In this document: piece after piece, positions 8,746 to 16,202 of the stretch | Position numbering within the stretch: the first letter of the stretch is position 1 | Layout of the letters: every line of letters begins with the position of its first letter | DNA from: Nitrospinaceae bacterium | GTDB taxonomy: Bacteria > Nitrospinota > Nitrospinia > Nitrospinales > Nitrospinaceae | DNA length: 64,000 nucleotides | Assembly (NCBI GenBank): GCA_029261535.1 | Contig: JAJDBF010000061.1 | Coordinates: forward strand, 62,001 to 126,000 | Direction: 5' to 3' | Program-made: the position numbers and the translations under genes | The notes under the pieces: generated by a model | What the model was told of the DNA's origin: nothing | The model's database searches: none | What the model saw: only the letters and a program-made list of their open reading frames with translations

Positions 8746-8899
8746 CATATCTTATTTTTCAACAGCTTAGACTAAAAAACCTCCGCTAGCACTAAAGCCA
8801 AATAAAAACCAGGCATGATACCCCTCATTTACCGGCCAGAGGTGAGCCTCTTCCAAAGCCAGTACCGGGCATGGACCAGCCATTTCATCACAATCCACC

Positions 8900-9463
8900 C
8901 TACCAATAATGGCGGTGTGGGTAAAACCGTCCATAAAAACCGTAGCCATAAAACGGGTAAGGCCGCCAGAAAGGGCGCCAGCTGGGGCCGTAGTAATAAG
9001 GCGAGAAATTATAATAAGGGTAAATATTCTCCTGCCACAGCTTGAGCTCCTCGACCTCTATCACCGGGAACTCATAATCCGTTTCACCGATTTTCCCTTT
9101 TACTGTTCCGACCAGGGTACCGGCTCCTGTCACTTCCCTGCCCTTGGCAAAAATTTCAGATTCCAGATAACCCTTTTTTCTGAAAATAAACCGACCGAGG
9201 GACTTGTCTCCACTGCTCGGATAGCCTGAATAATCGAGGTCCTTTTCCACCACTTCGATTTCCGTGATGCCATCAAGATTGCGCGTCTCGGAAATCACTC
9301 CTCCAAAAACAACCGTTTTACCAATATAGGCCTGCGGAGCCTGTAGGACATGGACAAAAGTCACGGCAGGGTCAACCTGCGAGCGTAACCCGGAAGAAAT
9401 CGGATGCGCACACCCGGACAAAGCGAGTCCGAGAACTATCCATAAAATAGTGAAACGCTTCAT
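8900..9463 (-). CDS. Slp-family outer-membrane lipoprotein
   Basis: A 187-residue precursor with a lipoprotein signal (LWIVLGLALSGC, lipidated Cys18). The body resembles the Slp/YeaY family: VTFVHVLQAPQAYIGKTVVFGGVI, TEIEVVEKDLDYSGYP, GREVTGAGTLVGTVKGKIGETDYEFPVIEVEEL. The last 40 residues are extraordinarily rich in Tyr, Phe, Trp, Pro and Arg (YYNFSPYYYGPSWRPF and on), more aromatic than I would expect in Slp. Start ATG 9463 has GAAGGAG upstream; the open frame reaches to 9769 but that extension overlaps the divergent gene. Slp proteins are starvation/stress-related envelope lipoproteins with no known enzymatic activity. Confidence 0.85.
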   Translation of the reverse strand: MKRFTILWIVLGLALSGCAHPISSGLRSQVDPAVTFVHVLQAPQAYIGKTVVFGGVISETRNLDGITEIEVVEKDLDYSGYPSSGDKSLGRFIFRKKGYLESEIFAKGREVTGAGTLVGTVKGKIGETDYEFPVIEVEELKLWQENIYPYYNFSPYYYGPSWRPFWRPYPFYGYGFYGRFYPHRHYW

Positions 9464-9554
9464 AATCGCTCCTTCGCCGTCCGTCAACAAACCGGTTATA
9501 TTGTAGTCAGGAGTACATTCAGTTGAACCGCCCGTCAAAGGCCCTGTAAACCCC

Positions 9555-10322
9555 ATGATTGAATCACTTTTTATTCTATTCATTATTTTTCTCTTTATAA
9601 TGCCCGTCCCCACCTTGATGCTGTCTCTGGGAATGGGCATCAGCCACTTGCTGTACAAGCAGTTCCTTCTGCTACGCCACCAGCCGGGCCAACACAAACG
9701 GGTGGTCTGGTTCACTCTGCTCTGTAACACGATCAACCTTGCATTGAGCCTGGCTCTTGCTTTTGCCATGTCCTATGCGGTGTACTTTTTTCTAACCGAC
9801 CTCTCCTGGTTATTTATTTTCAACTTTTTATTCTGCATCGTTATCTCATTTCGCTGGTTCGACTTTTCCCACAGGCTGTTACGGTCATTCATCCATCGTC
9901 TTTCAGAACAACACAACTTGTCCGCAAAAACAACGGGGGACTCTGTATTTATTTTACTCTTTGGGCTTCGGAAAAGCATCGGTTGGGGGGCCGGGTTGAC
10001 TCCGGTTTTTGTGGATGCGGGCGAGGTGGACATCAATCAGGAAACCCTGCGCTTCAAGGGATTATTCCTGAACCTGAAACTCAGCCCCGATGATTTTCAG
10101 GGTGGCTTTCCCATAAGCTCAGAGCAAATCTCCCTGATTCCGCGCAAGGAAAACCATGCGGCCCCAGTGGACCGGTACCTGCTGGTGGTCCGCGATCAGT
10201 TTTACCCTTTCCGATGCCGAGAAACACGCGACCTTCTGCTATCGCGAATCAGCCCTCAAAAAACATCATCAAAAGAGACATCAATCTCCGCCTTGCCGCT
10301 CAACAATCCCACCACTGGTTGA
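9555..10322 (+). CDS. Polytopic membrane protein, unknown
   Basis: A 255-residue protein with three hydrophobic segments in the N-terminal half (about residues 3-28, 53-78, 80-100) and a soluble C-terminal half (QINLIPRKE-like segments, SVFILLFGLRKSIGWG, LFLNLKLSPDDFQGGFPISSEQISLIP). No family is recognised. It is divergent from the Slp gene (91 bp apart) and may share a control region with it. The last 20 residues are Ser/Thr/Lys-rich and look disordered. Confidence 0.7.
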   Translation: MIESLFILFIIFLFIMPVPTLMLSLGMGISHLLYKQFLLLRHQPGQHKRVVWFTLLCNTINLALSLALAFAMSYAVYFFLTDLSWLFIFNFLFCIVISFRWFDFSHRLLRSFIHRLSEQHNLSAKTTGDSVFILLFGLRKSIGWGAGLTPVFVDAGEVDINQETLRFKGLFLNLKLSPDDFQGGFPISSEQISLIPRKENHAAPVDRYLLVVRDQFYPFRCRETRDLLLSRISPQKTSSKETSISALPLNNPTTG

Positions 10323-10349
10323 ACCTTGCAGGACAAAAGGGATACAATA

Positions 10350-10458
10350 TTTAGGGCACCTCTAAAAATCACTTTTGGCGGCGAGCAGACTTTGATTTTA
10401 GAGGATCTGCGAGTTGCCGGAACTGATAATATCGAATTTCCAGAGGTCTCTTTTAAAA
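10350..10458 (+). repeat. 109-bp dispersed structured element, copy A
   Basis: An ungapped match to the reverse complement of 47103-47211 (about 18 differences in 106 compared positions, counted by eye). Ends carry an inverted pair, ACCTCTaaAAAT and ATTTccAGAGGT. The core is a nested stem GGCGGC-GA-GCAGA ... TCTGC-GA-GTTGCC around the loop GATTTTAG. It lies in the gap upstream of the dnaJ-like gene, 43 bp before its start, in the same orientation to that gene as copy B is to trxB. It could be a small mobile element or a cis-acting RNA. Confidence 0.75.
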
Positions 10459-10501
10459 ACTTGCGCCCTGCAACGGGACACCACCTCAAATTGAAAGAAC
10501 C

Positions 10502-11464
10502 ATGGGCATACGGACTTCTGCAAACCGGGACTATTACAAAATTCTAGGTGTTAAAAAGAAAGACAACGCCCAGATCATCAAGAAAAAATTTCGAGCCCTC
10601 GCACGAAAACACCATCCCGATGCAAACTCAGGCAGTACAGCGGCTGAAGAAAAATTCAAGCTGATCTCGGAAGCCTATGAAATTCTCAGCGACAATAAAA
10701 AGCGCAAGGAATATGACCGCATGCGCTCCGGAAGTGGGGGCGGTGCCAGCCATCGTCAATCTCAGCGCAGAGGGCCGGGCACACGAGGCGACGACCCTTT
10801 TGATTTCGGCAGAAAATATCAACGTCAGGAGCAGTCCAACGATGGGCCGGGAACGAGCGGCTCCCAGGGGTTTGAACAGGAACCGGTCATCGATCCCGAT
10901 TTACCCACGCGCGGCTTTGACCTGCAGTTCATGGTCGATATCCCGCTTCGCACGGCCTGCCTCGGCGGACAGATTTCCTATACATACGACAAGCATGTCG
11001 CCTGTACCAACTGCAAGCAAACCGGTAAAACTGAGGATTACGAAACCTGCCCCGTCTGTGAGGGCAATACGCGGGTGGTGGAGAATGTAACCGTCGATGT
11101 AGAAATTCCGCGCGGGGTGCGAGACCAGTACACTCTGCGGACCCGTAATCTCGGCGGGGCCGGACGTAATGGGGGTCCGCCAGGCGACCTGCTCATTAAA
11201 GTCTGCATTATCCAAGACAAGCGTTTCAAGCGCATCAAAAACGATGTCTGGATGGAAATGGCGCTCCCTGAACCTCTGGCGGAAACCGGGGGTCCCCTCG
11301 AAGTGAAAGCCCTCGACAAGGTGCACACGATTGAAGTCGAGGAAAACACTCTCACTGGGGAAGAGCTCCGCATCCGCGGGGCCGGGGCCTACGAGCCCTG
11401 GGGTAAAAAACGCGGCGATCTGATCATCAAATTCCGCATCGTGCCGGTTGAGGAAACAGTATGA
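10502..11464 (+). CDS. DnaJ-like co-chaperone with shortened zinc region
   Basis: A 320-residue J-domain protein that would stimulate DnaK. The J-domain (about 10-73) has the HPD motif at His38-Pro-Asp40. A Gly/Arg/Gln-rich linker follows. Instead of four CxxCxGxG repeats there are two CxxC pairs (Cys168/Cys171 and Cys183/Cys186), enough for one zinc site. The C-terminal substrate-binding region (VEIPRGVRDQYTLRTRNLGG, GDLLIKV, then GEELRIRGAGAYEPWGKKRGDLIIKF) is typical of DnaJ/CbpA. Canonical DnaJ is longer and binds two zincs, so this is an intermediate form. The 3' end overlaps the next gene by 4 bp. Confidence 0.9.
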   Translation: MGIRTSANRDYYKILGVKKKDNAQIIKKKFRALARKHHPDANSGSTAAEEKFKLISEAYEILSDNKKRKEYDRMRSGSGGGASHRQSQRRGPGTRGDDPFDFGRKYQRQEQSNDGPGTSGSQGFEQEPVIDPDLPTRGFDLQFMVDIPLRTACLGGQISYTYDKHVACTNCKQTGKTEDYETCPVCEGNTRVVENVTVDVEIPRGVRDQYTLRTRNLGGAGRNGGPPGDLLIKVCIIQDKRFKRIKNDVWMEMALPEPLAETGGPLEVKALDKVHTIEVEENTLTGEELRIRGAGAYEPWGKKRGDLIIKFRIVPVEETV

Positions 11465-11760
11465 AACTGGCTCTGTCGCTCATCGTTATGATGCTGGCAC
11501 TCATCGGCCTTGTCTATATGATGAAACCGACCAGGCCAAAGAAACGGCAAGTTCGGCTCAAGCAAAAGTCTCCATCCAACAAGCTCCCCTCAGCCCCTGC
11601 GAAAAAGGAAAAGGCGGCTCTACCTCAACCTGCCAGCACAGAACAATCCACGCGTGAACCGACCATGGAAGAAATCCGGTTCGCGGTCCGCAAATACGTC
11701 AGCAAATTCCCCGGCGTAACCGCCGACGTGATGCAGGGCTGGATGAAAAAACGACCCTGA
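11461..11760 (+). CDS. Small single-pass membrane protein coupled to dnaJ-like gene
   Basis: A 99-residue protein with an N-terminal membrane segment (residues 2-21, KLALSLIVMMLALIGLVYMM), a basic Pro/Ala/Lys linker (about 24-62) and a short C-terminal helical part (EPTMEEIRFAVRKYVSKFPGVTADVMQGWM). Its ATG overlaps the stop of the dnaJ-like gene in ATGA, so translation is probably coupled. Unknown function; it may tether or modulate the chaperone at the membrane, which is inference from position. Confidence 0.7.
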   Translation: MKLALSLIVMMLALIGLVYMMKPTRPKKRQVRLKQKSPSNKLPSAPAKKEKAALPQPASTEQSTREPTMEEIRFAVRKYVSKFPGVTADVMQGWMKKRP

Positions 11761-11797
11761 TCATTGCCTGAAATGTTTCTTGGCTTTTTTTGGGAAG

Positions 11798-12127
11798 TTA
11801 TTTTTTTGGAGTATCTACGCTGGGTGTAATCTCTGGAGTAGACGAGGGGCGGTATTCGCTTAACTGAGATTGCAACTCTTCGATGGTTTTATCTTTTCGA
11901 TGCAAAAGAGCCTTGTGCTTGATCCGCTCAATCCAGCCGCTGGCCCATGCCAGGGAAAATCCGAAGGCCATGGACCCGAGAATGACCACCAGCAGGGGCA
12001 CCTTGATGTTATGCGAATTCAGATAGAAGTCATAAAAACTGACCTCCACCAGCTCCACATTTTTCAAGGCAAACACCACCACGATCAGAGCGACAATTAT
12101 CAGTAAAATCAGTTTAAATGGGGACAT
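11798..12127 (-). CDS. LapA-domain (DUF1049) membrane protein
   Basis: A 109-residue protein with two membrane segments (about residues 3-22 and 42-62) and a cytoplasmic coiled-coil-like tail (HRKDKTIEELQSQLSEY). FALKNVELVEVSFYDFYLNSHNIKVPLLVVILGSMAFGF fits the lipopolysaccharide assembly protein A domain (LapA/YciS), which in enterobacteria takes part in LPS control. The ATG at 12127 with GGAAGGG upstream is preferred to one 6 codons earlier. It is downstream of the acidic-tailed membrane protein on the same strand, but a hairpin terminator lies between. Confidence 0.8.
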   Translation of the reverse strand: MSPFKLILLIIVALIVVVFALKNVELVEVSFYDFYLNSHNIKVPLLVVILGSMAFGFSLAWASGWIERIKHKALLHRKDKTIEELQSQLSEYRPSSTPEITPSVDTPKK

Positions 12128-12135
12128 AACCCTTC

Positions 12136-12176
12136 CATAAAACAACGGCCCGGAACCCAGTTGAGGGTCCAGGCCG
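12136..12176 (-). terminator. Terminator after the acidic-tailed protein gene
   Basis: CGGCCTGGACCC and GGGTTCCGGGCCG (minus strand) form a long stem with one mismatch and one bulge, followed by TTGTTTTA. It separates the acidic-tailed protein gene from the LapA-domain gene. Confidence 0.6.
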
Positions 12177-12213
12177 CGTTGGAGTTATCTGTTACAGAGA
12201 AAGGGAAAACTTT

Positions 12214-13056
12214 TTATTCTTCTTCCTCTTCATCATCTTCCTCTTCTTCTCCAGCCTCTTCTTCCTCACCACCAGCTTCGGCTTCAGCAGATTCCTCAGC
12301 TTCGCCAGCCTCGCCTTCGGATGCCAACTCAATGACCCCCGTGGTGACTTCCTCAGTTTCAGCAGGAGCTTCTTCTTCGACAGCGGCCTCTTCAACAACG
12401 GGAGCCGGTTCAGGCGCAGGCTCGTGAGCAGGTTCCGGTGCGGCTTCCATCGCCGGTGCTGGAACAGGTGCGGCCATGGCAGGGGACGCGCTTCCGTCTC
12501 CAGCCCCAAGGTCGTTCAACAGACTATCAATGTTGGCTACGAGTTGTCCGCTTTTCATTTGAAGAGCCGGGTCGGCGTTTGCGGTCACTTCCTGAATCGC
12601 AACTTTGGCACGTTTCAGTTCCATTACCGCGACCATTTTTTCGTAGTTGCCCACTTTACTTTTCAGAGCACTAACATCCTGATCCACTCGCGCAAAGCCA
12701 GTTTCCATTTCCTTTTTTATCGGACCAAATTTTGTCTCGAGCGTGTGCAGGGCGGCATCTACATCACCCACCTTGCTACCCAGATCCCGTATAAAAAACA
12801 GAATAAAGATAATGGCCAGAGCCGCCATTCCGAAACCCAGAAATGCCACCGCCTTGAGGAGACTCATCTCTTCTTCATCGGGGTCCTCAGGAGGGATGGG
12901 CTCATTAAATTCTTTTTCGGTCAATCCCTTTTCACCACTGCTACCCTGAGCGTAATAGGTGCTGGCATCTTCACTCTCTTCTTGCTTGATTGCCTCCAGT
13001 TTTTCTTCACTGGATGCTGGCTTTTCTTCTTCAGGGTTTTGATCGCTAGTCGTCAT
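12214..13056 (-). CDS. Single-pass membrane protein with extreme acidic C-terminus
   Basis: A 280-residue protein. A charged cytoplasmic N-terminus (1-63, many Glu) precedes one membrane segment (about 66-88, AVAFLGFGMAALAIIFILFF). Next comes a helical, probably coiled-coil stretch (93-175, DVDAALHTLETKFGPIKKEM), then an Ala/Pro/Glu-rich low-complexity region with PAP, EPAPEPAP and a final run that is almost entirely Glu and Asp. ATG 13056 has GGAGG close upstream. No family recognised. The architecture suggests a membrane-anchored spacer or cation-binding tail, but this is a guess. The complementary strand reads as a poly-Ser frame, which is an artefact. Confidence 0.8.
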   Translation of the reverse strand: MTTSDQNPEEEKPASSEEKLEAIKQEESEDASTYYAQGSSGEKGLTEKEFNEPIPPEDPDEEEMSLLKAVAFLGFGMAALAIIFILFFIRDLGSKVGDVDAALHTLETKFGPIKKEMETGFARVDQDVSALKSKVGNYEKMVAVMELKRAKVAIQEVTANADPALQMKSGQLVANIDSLLNDLGAGDGSASPAMAAPVPAPAMEAAPEPAHEPAPEPAPVVEEAAVEEEAPAETEEVTTGVIELASEGEAGEAEESAEAEAGGEEEEAGEEEEDDEEEEE

Positions 13057-13180
13057 GTTTCCTCCAACTCACTCCATCGAAATTCCAGGCCACGCTGTCA
13101 GAACAATTCCGTCCCCACAACCCGGCAAACTGGACCGGGTAAAACTTGCACGGGATTGATTTGACTGCCACTGACCCGAC

Positions 13181-13209
13181 TTGGTCAGGTGACCCAAATG
13201 CTATATAAT
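13181..13209 (+). promoter_or_regulatory. Sigma-70-type promoter for the rhodanese gene
   Basis: TTGGTC (13181-13186), a 17-nt spacer and a perfect TATAAT (13204-13209) lie 54 bp before the start of the exported sulfurtransferase gene. Confidence 0.6.
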
Positions 13210-13262
13210 AAAAAGAATTAACCGAGCCTGATCATTGGTCTGACTGGGTATTTGGGCAAAAA

Positions 13263-14210
13263 ATGAAAACTGATATTACAAGCGGAAGCCGCATTTTGTC
13301 AAGGAAAATGAGGCCTTTATACGGGGTTCTGGGAGCCCTCCTGTGGCTCATTTTCAGCACATCCCCGCTCCACGCCAACCCGAGTAAAACAGACCTTCAA
13401 ATGACATTGGAAGAATTAAGGGCCTTGCCCAAAGACCAACGCGTTATCCTCGATTCCCGCTCAAAGTGGAGCTATCTTTGGGGACATGTGCCGGGGGCGC
13501 AATCCACCGGAAGCTGGAAAGATTACGCGGTCACAAAAGGTGGTGTCCAGGGTCAGCTCAACCAGGACAAACGCTTTCTCGTCCAAAAACTGGGCACGCT
13601 GGGAATCGGCCCAAGCAAAACCATCGTGCTCTATGGTGACCCGGAAGATAAATGGCGGCAGGACGGCCGGTTCTTCTGGATGTTCGAGTATCTCGGCTTC
13701 ACGCAGGTTTTCCTGTTGAAAGGCGGATTCGGTGGCTGGAAAAAAGCCGGGCTTCCTGTCGAAAGAGGCTCGGCGAATCCCCCGGCCCCGTCCGACCTCA
13801 CCGAGCAGGATATCGTGTTCAAACCAGACGCCCTCGCCGACCAAACATGGATTAACAAGCGGCTGGGCGATCCGAATCTGGTTATCATCGACAACCGCGA
13901 ACAGCACGAATATGAGGGTGCCATCCCCTACGGTTCGACACGAGGCGGTCATATTCCCGGTGCCCTTCATATCGACTGGCGCGACTTTTTTGATTCCACT
14001 GGCGCAATGAAACAGAACGCAGAGTTGCAAAGTTTACTGAGCAAGAACAAGATCACGCCGGGACAGGAAATCGTGGTCTATTGCACCGGCGGGGTGCGCT
14101 CGGCGATGGCCTATTTTGTGTTCCGCACACTTGGCTATTCGGTGCGCAATTACGATGGCTCGTGGTGGGACTGGAGCCACAACCCGTCACTCCCCGCAGA
14201 AATTTCCTAA
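13263..14210 (+). CDS. Exported tandem-rhodanese sulfurtransferase
   Basis: A 315-residue protein that would transfer sulfane sulfur from thiosulfate or 3-mercaptopyruvate to an acceptor, probably in the periplasm. A signal peptide (MRPLYGVLGALLWLIFSTSPLHA) ends near residue 38. The first rhodanese domain (about 45-165) has YGDPEDKWR where the catalytic loop should be, so Cys is replaced and the domain is likely inactive. The second (about 180-310) has Cys274 in YCTGGVRS and the final WDWSH. An inactive first domain is usual in tandem rhodaneses. A later ATG (13308) is possible but its AAGGA sits only 2 nt away. Confidence 0.88.
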   Translation: MKTDITSGSRILSRKMRPLYGVLGALLWLIFSTSPLHANPSKTDLQMTLEELRALPKDQRVILDSRSKWSYLWGHVPGAQSTGSWKDYAVTKGGVQGQLNQDKRFLVQKLGTLGIGPSKTIVLYGDPEDKWRQDGRFFWMFEYLGFTQVFLLKGGFGGWKKAGLPVERGSANPPAPSDLTEQDIVFKPDALADQTWINKRLGDPNLVIIDNREQHEYEGAIPYGSTRGGHIPGALHIDWRDFFDSTGAMKQNAELQSLLSKNKITPGQEIVVYCTGGVRSAMAYFVFRTLGYSVRNYDGSWWDWSHNPSLPAEIS

Positions 14211-14341
14211 ATTGGACCCTTACATAAAAAAATGCATGTCGACAAATTCAGTGCACCCTCTTACATACAGAAAGACTGCCATTCTGAACTCTCGCCGGAC
14301 CAGCTAGCGGCGGGACTAACAAAAAACAAGAAGACCATGGC

Positions 14342-14400
14342 ATGTCATTCTGAACGAAATGAAGTGGAGTGAAGAATCTCGCCCTGGATTTTGATTTTCA
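14342..14400 (+). repeat. Dispersed CATTCTGA...GAAGAATCTCGCC repeat, copy 1
   Basis: Carries TGTCATTCTGAACGAA, then GTGAAGAATCTCGCC and TTTTGATTTT. The same order of words occurs inverted at 16203-16258. A third, partial CATTCTGAACTCTCGCC lies at 14280. Variants of this short word pair are scattered in many bacterial genomes; no gene is encoded. Confidence 0.65.
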
Positions 14401-14457
14401 AATAGTCCCATTTACCAAGGGAACTCGCGGTAAAAAATATTATATAGTGAGCCACTA

Positions 14458-14784
14458 ATGCCCTTCATACCCGTTGCCAAAATCGAAGACATTCCCGTAG
14501 GCGAACGCAAGCGCTTCGACATCGAAGGCAAGCGCATCACCGTGTTCAATATCGGCGGTGAACTGTTCGCCATCCTCGACACCTGCCCGCATAAAAAAAC
14601 CGCGCCTCTGGTGCGTGGCTTCCTTGATGGCAACGCCATCCGTTGCCCCAACCACGGGTATCGTTTTGATCTTCGCACCGGCGTGTGCGATATCGGCGAA
14701 CGCTGGAATACTCAAGTCTTCGAGGTAAAAGTTGAGGCGGGAGAGATATTGGTGGATGCGGAGTCAGTTGAAACGACGGACTGA
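14458..14784 (+). CDS. Rieske-type [2Fe-2S] ferredoxin (NirD-like)
   Basis: A 108-residue single-domain Rieske protein. The cluster ligands are Cys43-x-His45 (TCPHKK) and Cys63-x2-His66 (RCPNHGYRF). Such proteins carry electrons to oxygenases or form the small subunit of nitrite reductase. The lack of a second Cys pair (the disulfide of bc-complex Rieske proteins) and of a membrane anchor points to a soluble ferredoxin-type protein. No oxygenase or reductase partner is adjacent, so the partner is unknown. Confidence 0.88.
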   Translation: MPFIPVAKIEDIPVGERKRFDIEGKRITVFNIGGELFAILDTCPHKKTAPLVRGFLDGNAIRCPNHGYRFDLRTGVCDIGERWNTQVFEVKVEAGEILVDAESVETTD

Positions 14785-14877
14785 GATCAACTGAGTTTCC
14801 TGAAAAAATATTTACCATCAAGTAATCAACCTTGCCATTTTTCTTTCGCACACCCATCCAGTGGAAAGGAACAAAAA

Positions 14878-14906
14878 TTGACAATTGCATGCATTTGCAT
14901 TACATT
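14878..14906 (+). promoter_or_regulatory. Promoter and probable operator of the toxin-antitoxin pair
   Basis: TTGACA (14878-14883), a 17-nt spacer and TACATT (14901-14906) lie 33 bp before the antitoxin start. The spacer holds the palindrome TGCATGCA and a further TGCAT, a plausible site for antitoxin dimers that repress their own promoter. The palindrome is seen; binding is inferred from how DinJ/RelB systems work. Confidence 0.5.
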
Positions 14907-14938
14907 TGAATCGGATAAAATAACAAGGAAATGCTGTC

Positions 14939-15202
14939 ATGCCTAATAATACCGTTCAAATTCGTGTTACCCCGGAACTCAAGCAGGAGGCGGAAGCCGT
15001 CTTTAAATCCATTGGATTGAAAACTTCCGAAGCCATTCGTCTCTTTCTCCAGCAATCTGTGAATTCCGGGGGCCTGCCTTTTCAGCCCACGGCCAAGCAA
15101 CCCAATGCTACGACACGGAACGCGATGAAAGAGCTTGCGAAAGGTGGCGGGGAGCGTTTTAAAAATACCGACGACTTATTCAAAAGTTGGGATAAGAAAT
15201 AA
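14939..15202 (+). CDS. dinJ: RelB/DinJ-family antitoxin
   Basis: An 87-residue protein with a ribbon-helix-helix N-terminus (NTVQIRVTPELKQEAEAVFKSIGLKTSEAIRLFLQQ), the hallmark of RelB/DinJ antitoxins that bind DNA and neutralise the toxin. The C-terminal half (about 45-87) is polar and would wrap the toxin. It is directly followed by the toxin gene with no gap, and an operator-like palindrome lies in its promoter. Confidence 0.88.
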   Translation: MPNNTVQIRVTPELKQEAEAVFKSIGLKTSEAIRLFLQQSVNSGGLPFQPTAKQPNATTRNAMKELAKGGGERFKNTDDLFKSWDKK

Positions 15203-15475
15203 TTGCCTCTGGAGATCGTACAAACCACCCGTTTCAAGCGGGATGTTAAGCGTCTTCAAAAACGGGGTAAGAACCTCGCCGATTTACAATCCATCATCAA
15301 AACTCTGGCAAAGAAAAACCCCCTCGATCCAAAATTCAATGACCATCAACTGGTTGGAAACTGGCACGGTCACAGGGACTGCCATATCGAACCAGACTGG
15401 TTACTCATCTACAAGGTGGAAGCAAATGAACTGCACTTGGTCCGCACAAGTTCCCACGCCGATCTATTTGAGTAA
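15203..15475 (+). CDS. yafQ: YafQ-family mRNA interferase toxin
   Basis: A 90-residue ParE/RelE-superfamily toxin expected to cut mRNA on ribosomes. Family features are TRFKRDVKRLQKRGKN, DHQLVGNWHGHRDCHIEPDWLLIYKV and the closing LVRTSSHADLF. The two His in the NWHGHRDCH stretch and the C-terminal His match the YafQ pattern of catalytic histidines. It starts with TTG placed immediately after the antitoxin TAA, so translation is probably coupled and weaker than that of the antitoxin. Confidence 0.88.
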   Translation: MPLEIVQTTRFKRDVKRLQKRGKNLADLQSIIKTLAKKNPLDPKFNDHQLVGNWHGHRDCHIEPDWLLIYKVEANELHLVRTSSHADLFE

Positions 15476-15507
15476 GTGGAGGGTCCTTCGCGGACGGCGA
15501 AAAGTGG

Positions 15508-15978
15508 CTAACGTGACCCTTCATGGGAATGGCTGGAGCCTTCAGAGTGTCCGCCGGGAGCACCACCATAGCCATAAGGCATGCCTCTGCCTTGTCCCGG
15601 AGCCGGGCCACTGTGACCACCGCCCTGACCGGGTGGCGGGCCACCATGACTGGACCCTTCGCCCATCATCTGGTTGCGGGCAGGCCTGCCAAGCGATTCA
15701 TTACCATGCGCCAGTGCTTCGTTGTAATGTTTCATTGCTTCTTTTGCGTGTTGCAGGGCGACTTTCCCGTGCTGTTGTAACTGCGGACTGGCATCGTCCA
15801 TTTTCAGACTGAATTCCAGATGCTTGATCATCTGCTGAAGATGCAGATACCCTTCTTCGCCGTGCCCAAGGCCGACACTGGCATGCCCACCCGACTGCGC
15901 AAACGCTGTTGATGAAGTGAAGATAAAAAACAACGCGAGGGTGATGATACGCCCCTGCAAATAATTATGTATGCTCAT
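15508..15978 (-). CDS. SmbP-like His-rich periplasmic protein
   Basis: A 156-residue precursor with a cleavable signal (IITLALFFIFTSSTAFA, cut near residue 27). The mature N-terminal part has helices with regularly spaced His (HLQQMIKH, QHGKVALQHAKEAMKHYNEALAH), resembling the small metal-binding protein SmbP of ammonia oxidisers. The C-terminal third is a Gly/Pro/His/Ser-rich low-complexity tail with GPPPGQGGGH and GPAPGQGRG repeats. AGGAGG precedes the ATG. Metal binding in the periplasm is inferred from the His spacing. Confidence 0.75.
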   Translation of the reverse strand: MSIHNYLQGRIITLALFFIFTSSTAFAQSGGHASVGLGHGEEGYLHLQQMIKHLEFSLKMDDASPQLQQHGKVALQHAKEAMKHYNEALAHGNESLGRPARNQMMGEGSSHGGPPPGQGGGHSGPAPGQGRGMPYGYGGAPGGHSEGSSHSHEGSR

Positions 15979-16202
15979 ACAATTCCTCCTGGAAATTTAA
16001 ATGGGCCTCTGATTATTCGAAAGTTTCTTATCCGACAACTCGCTTCCCCTGTTTCACAAGGGATGCTTGTGGTCAGACACAATTTTAAAGGTGCTCTAAT
16101 TTGTTTTTTGATTGAAAATAGTGCTCAAATTCCCCTGCTTCGCTTCCTCCTTTCCTTCGACTAGCTCAGGACAAGCTCTGAAGGGGGAACTGTGCATTAC
16201 CC

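Noticed and set aside
9464-9769. N-terminal extension of the Slp gene
   Set aside because: The frame is open upstream, but the lipobox-bearing start at 9463 has a strong ribosome-binding site and the extension overlaps the divergent gene.
10326-10547. Short plus-strand frame before the dnaJ-like gene
   Set aside because: It lies over the 109-bp repeat element and overlaps the dnaJ-like start in another frame; no ribosome-binding site.
12161-12427. Poly-Ser open frame opposite the acidic tail
   Set aside because: It is the complement of the GAA/GAG-rich tail of the minus-strand gene, which has the ribosome-binding site; the Ser run is an artefact of codon composition.
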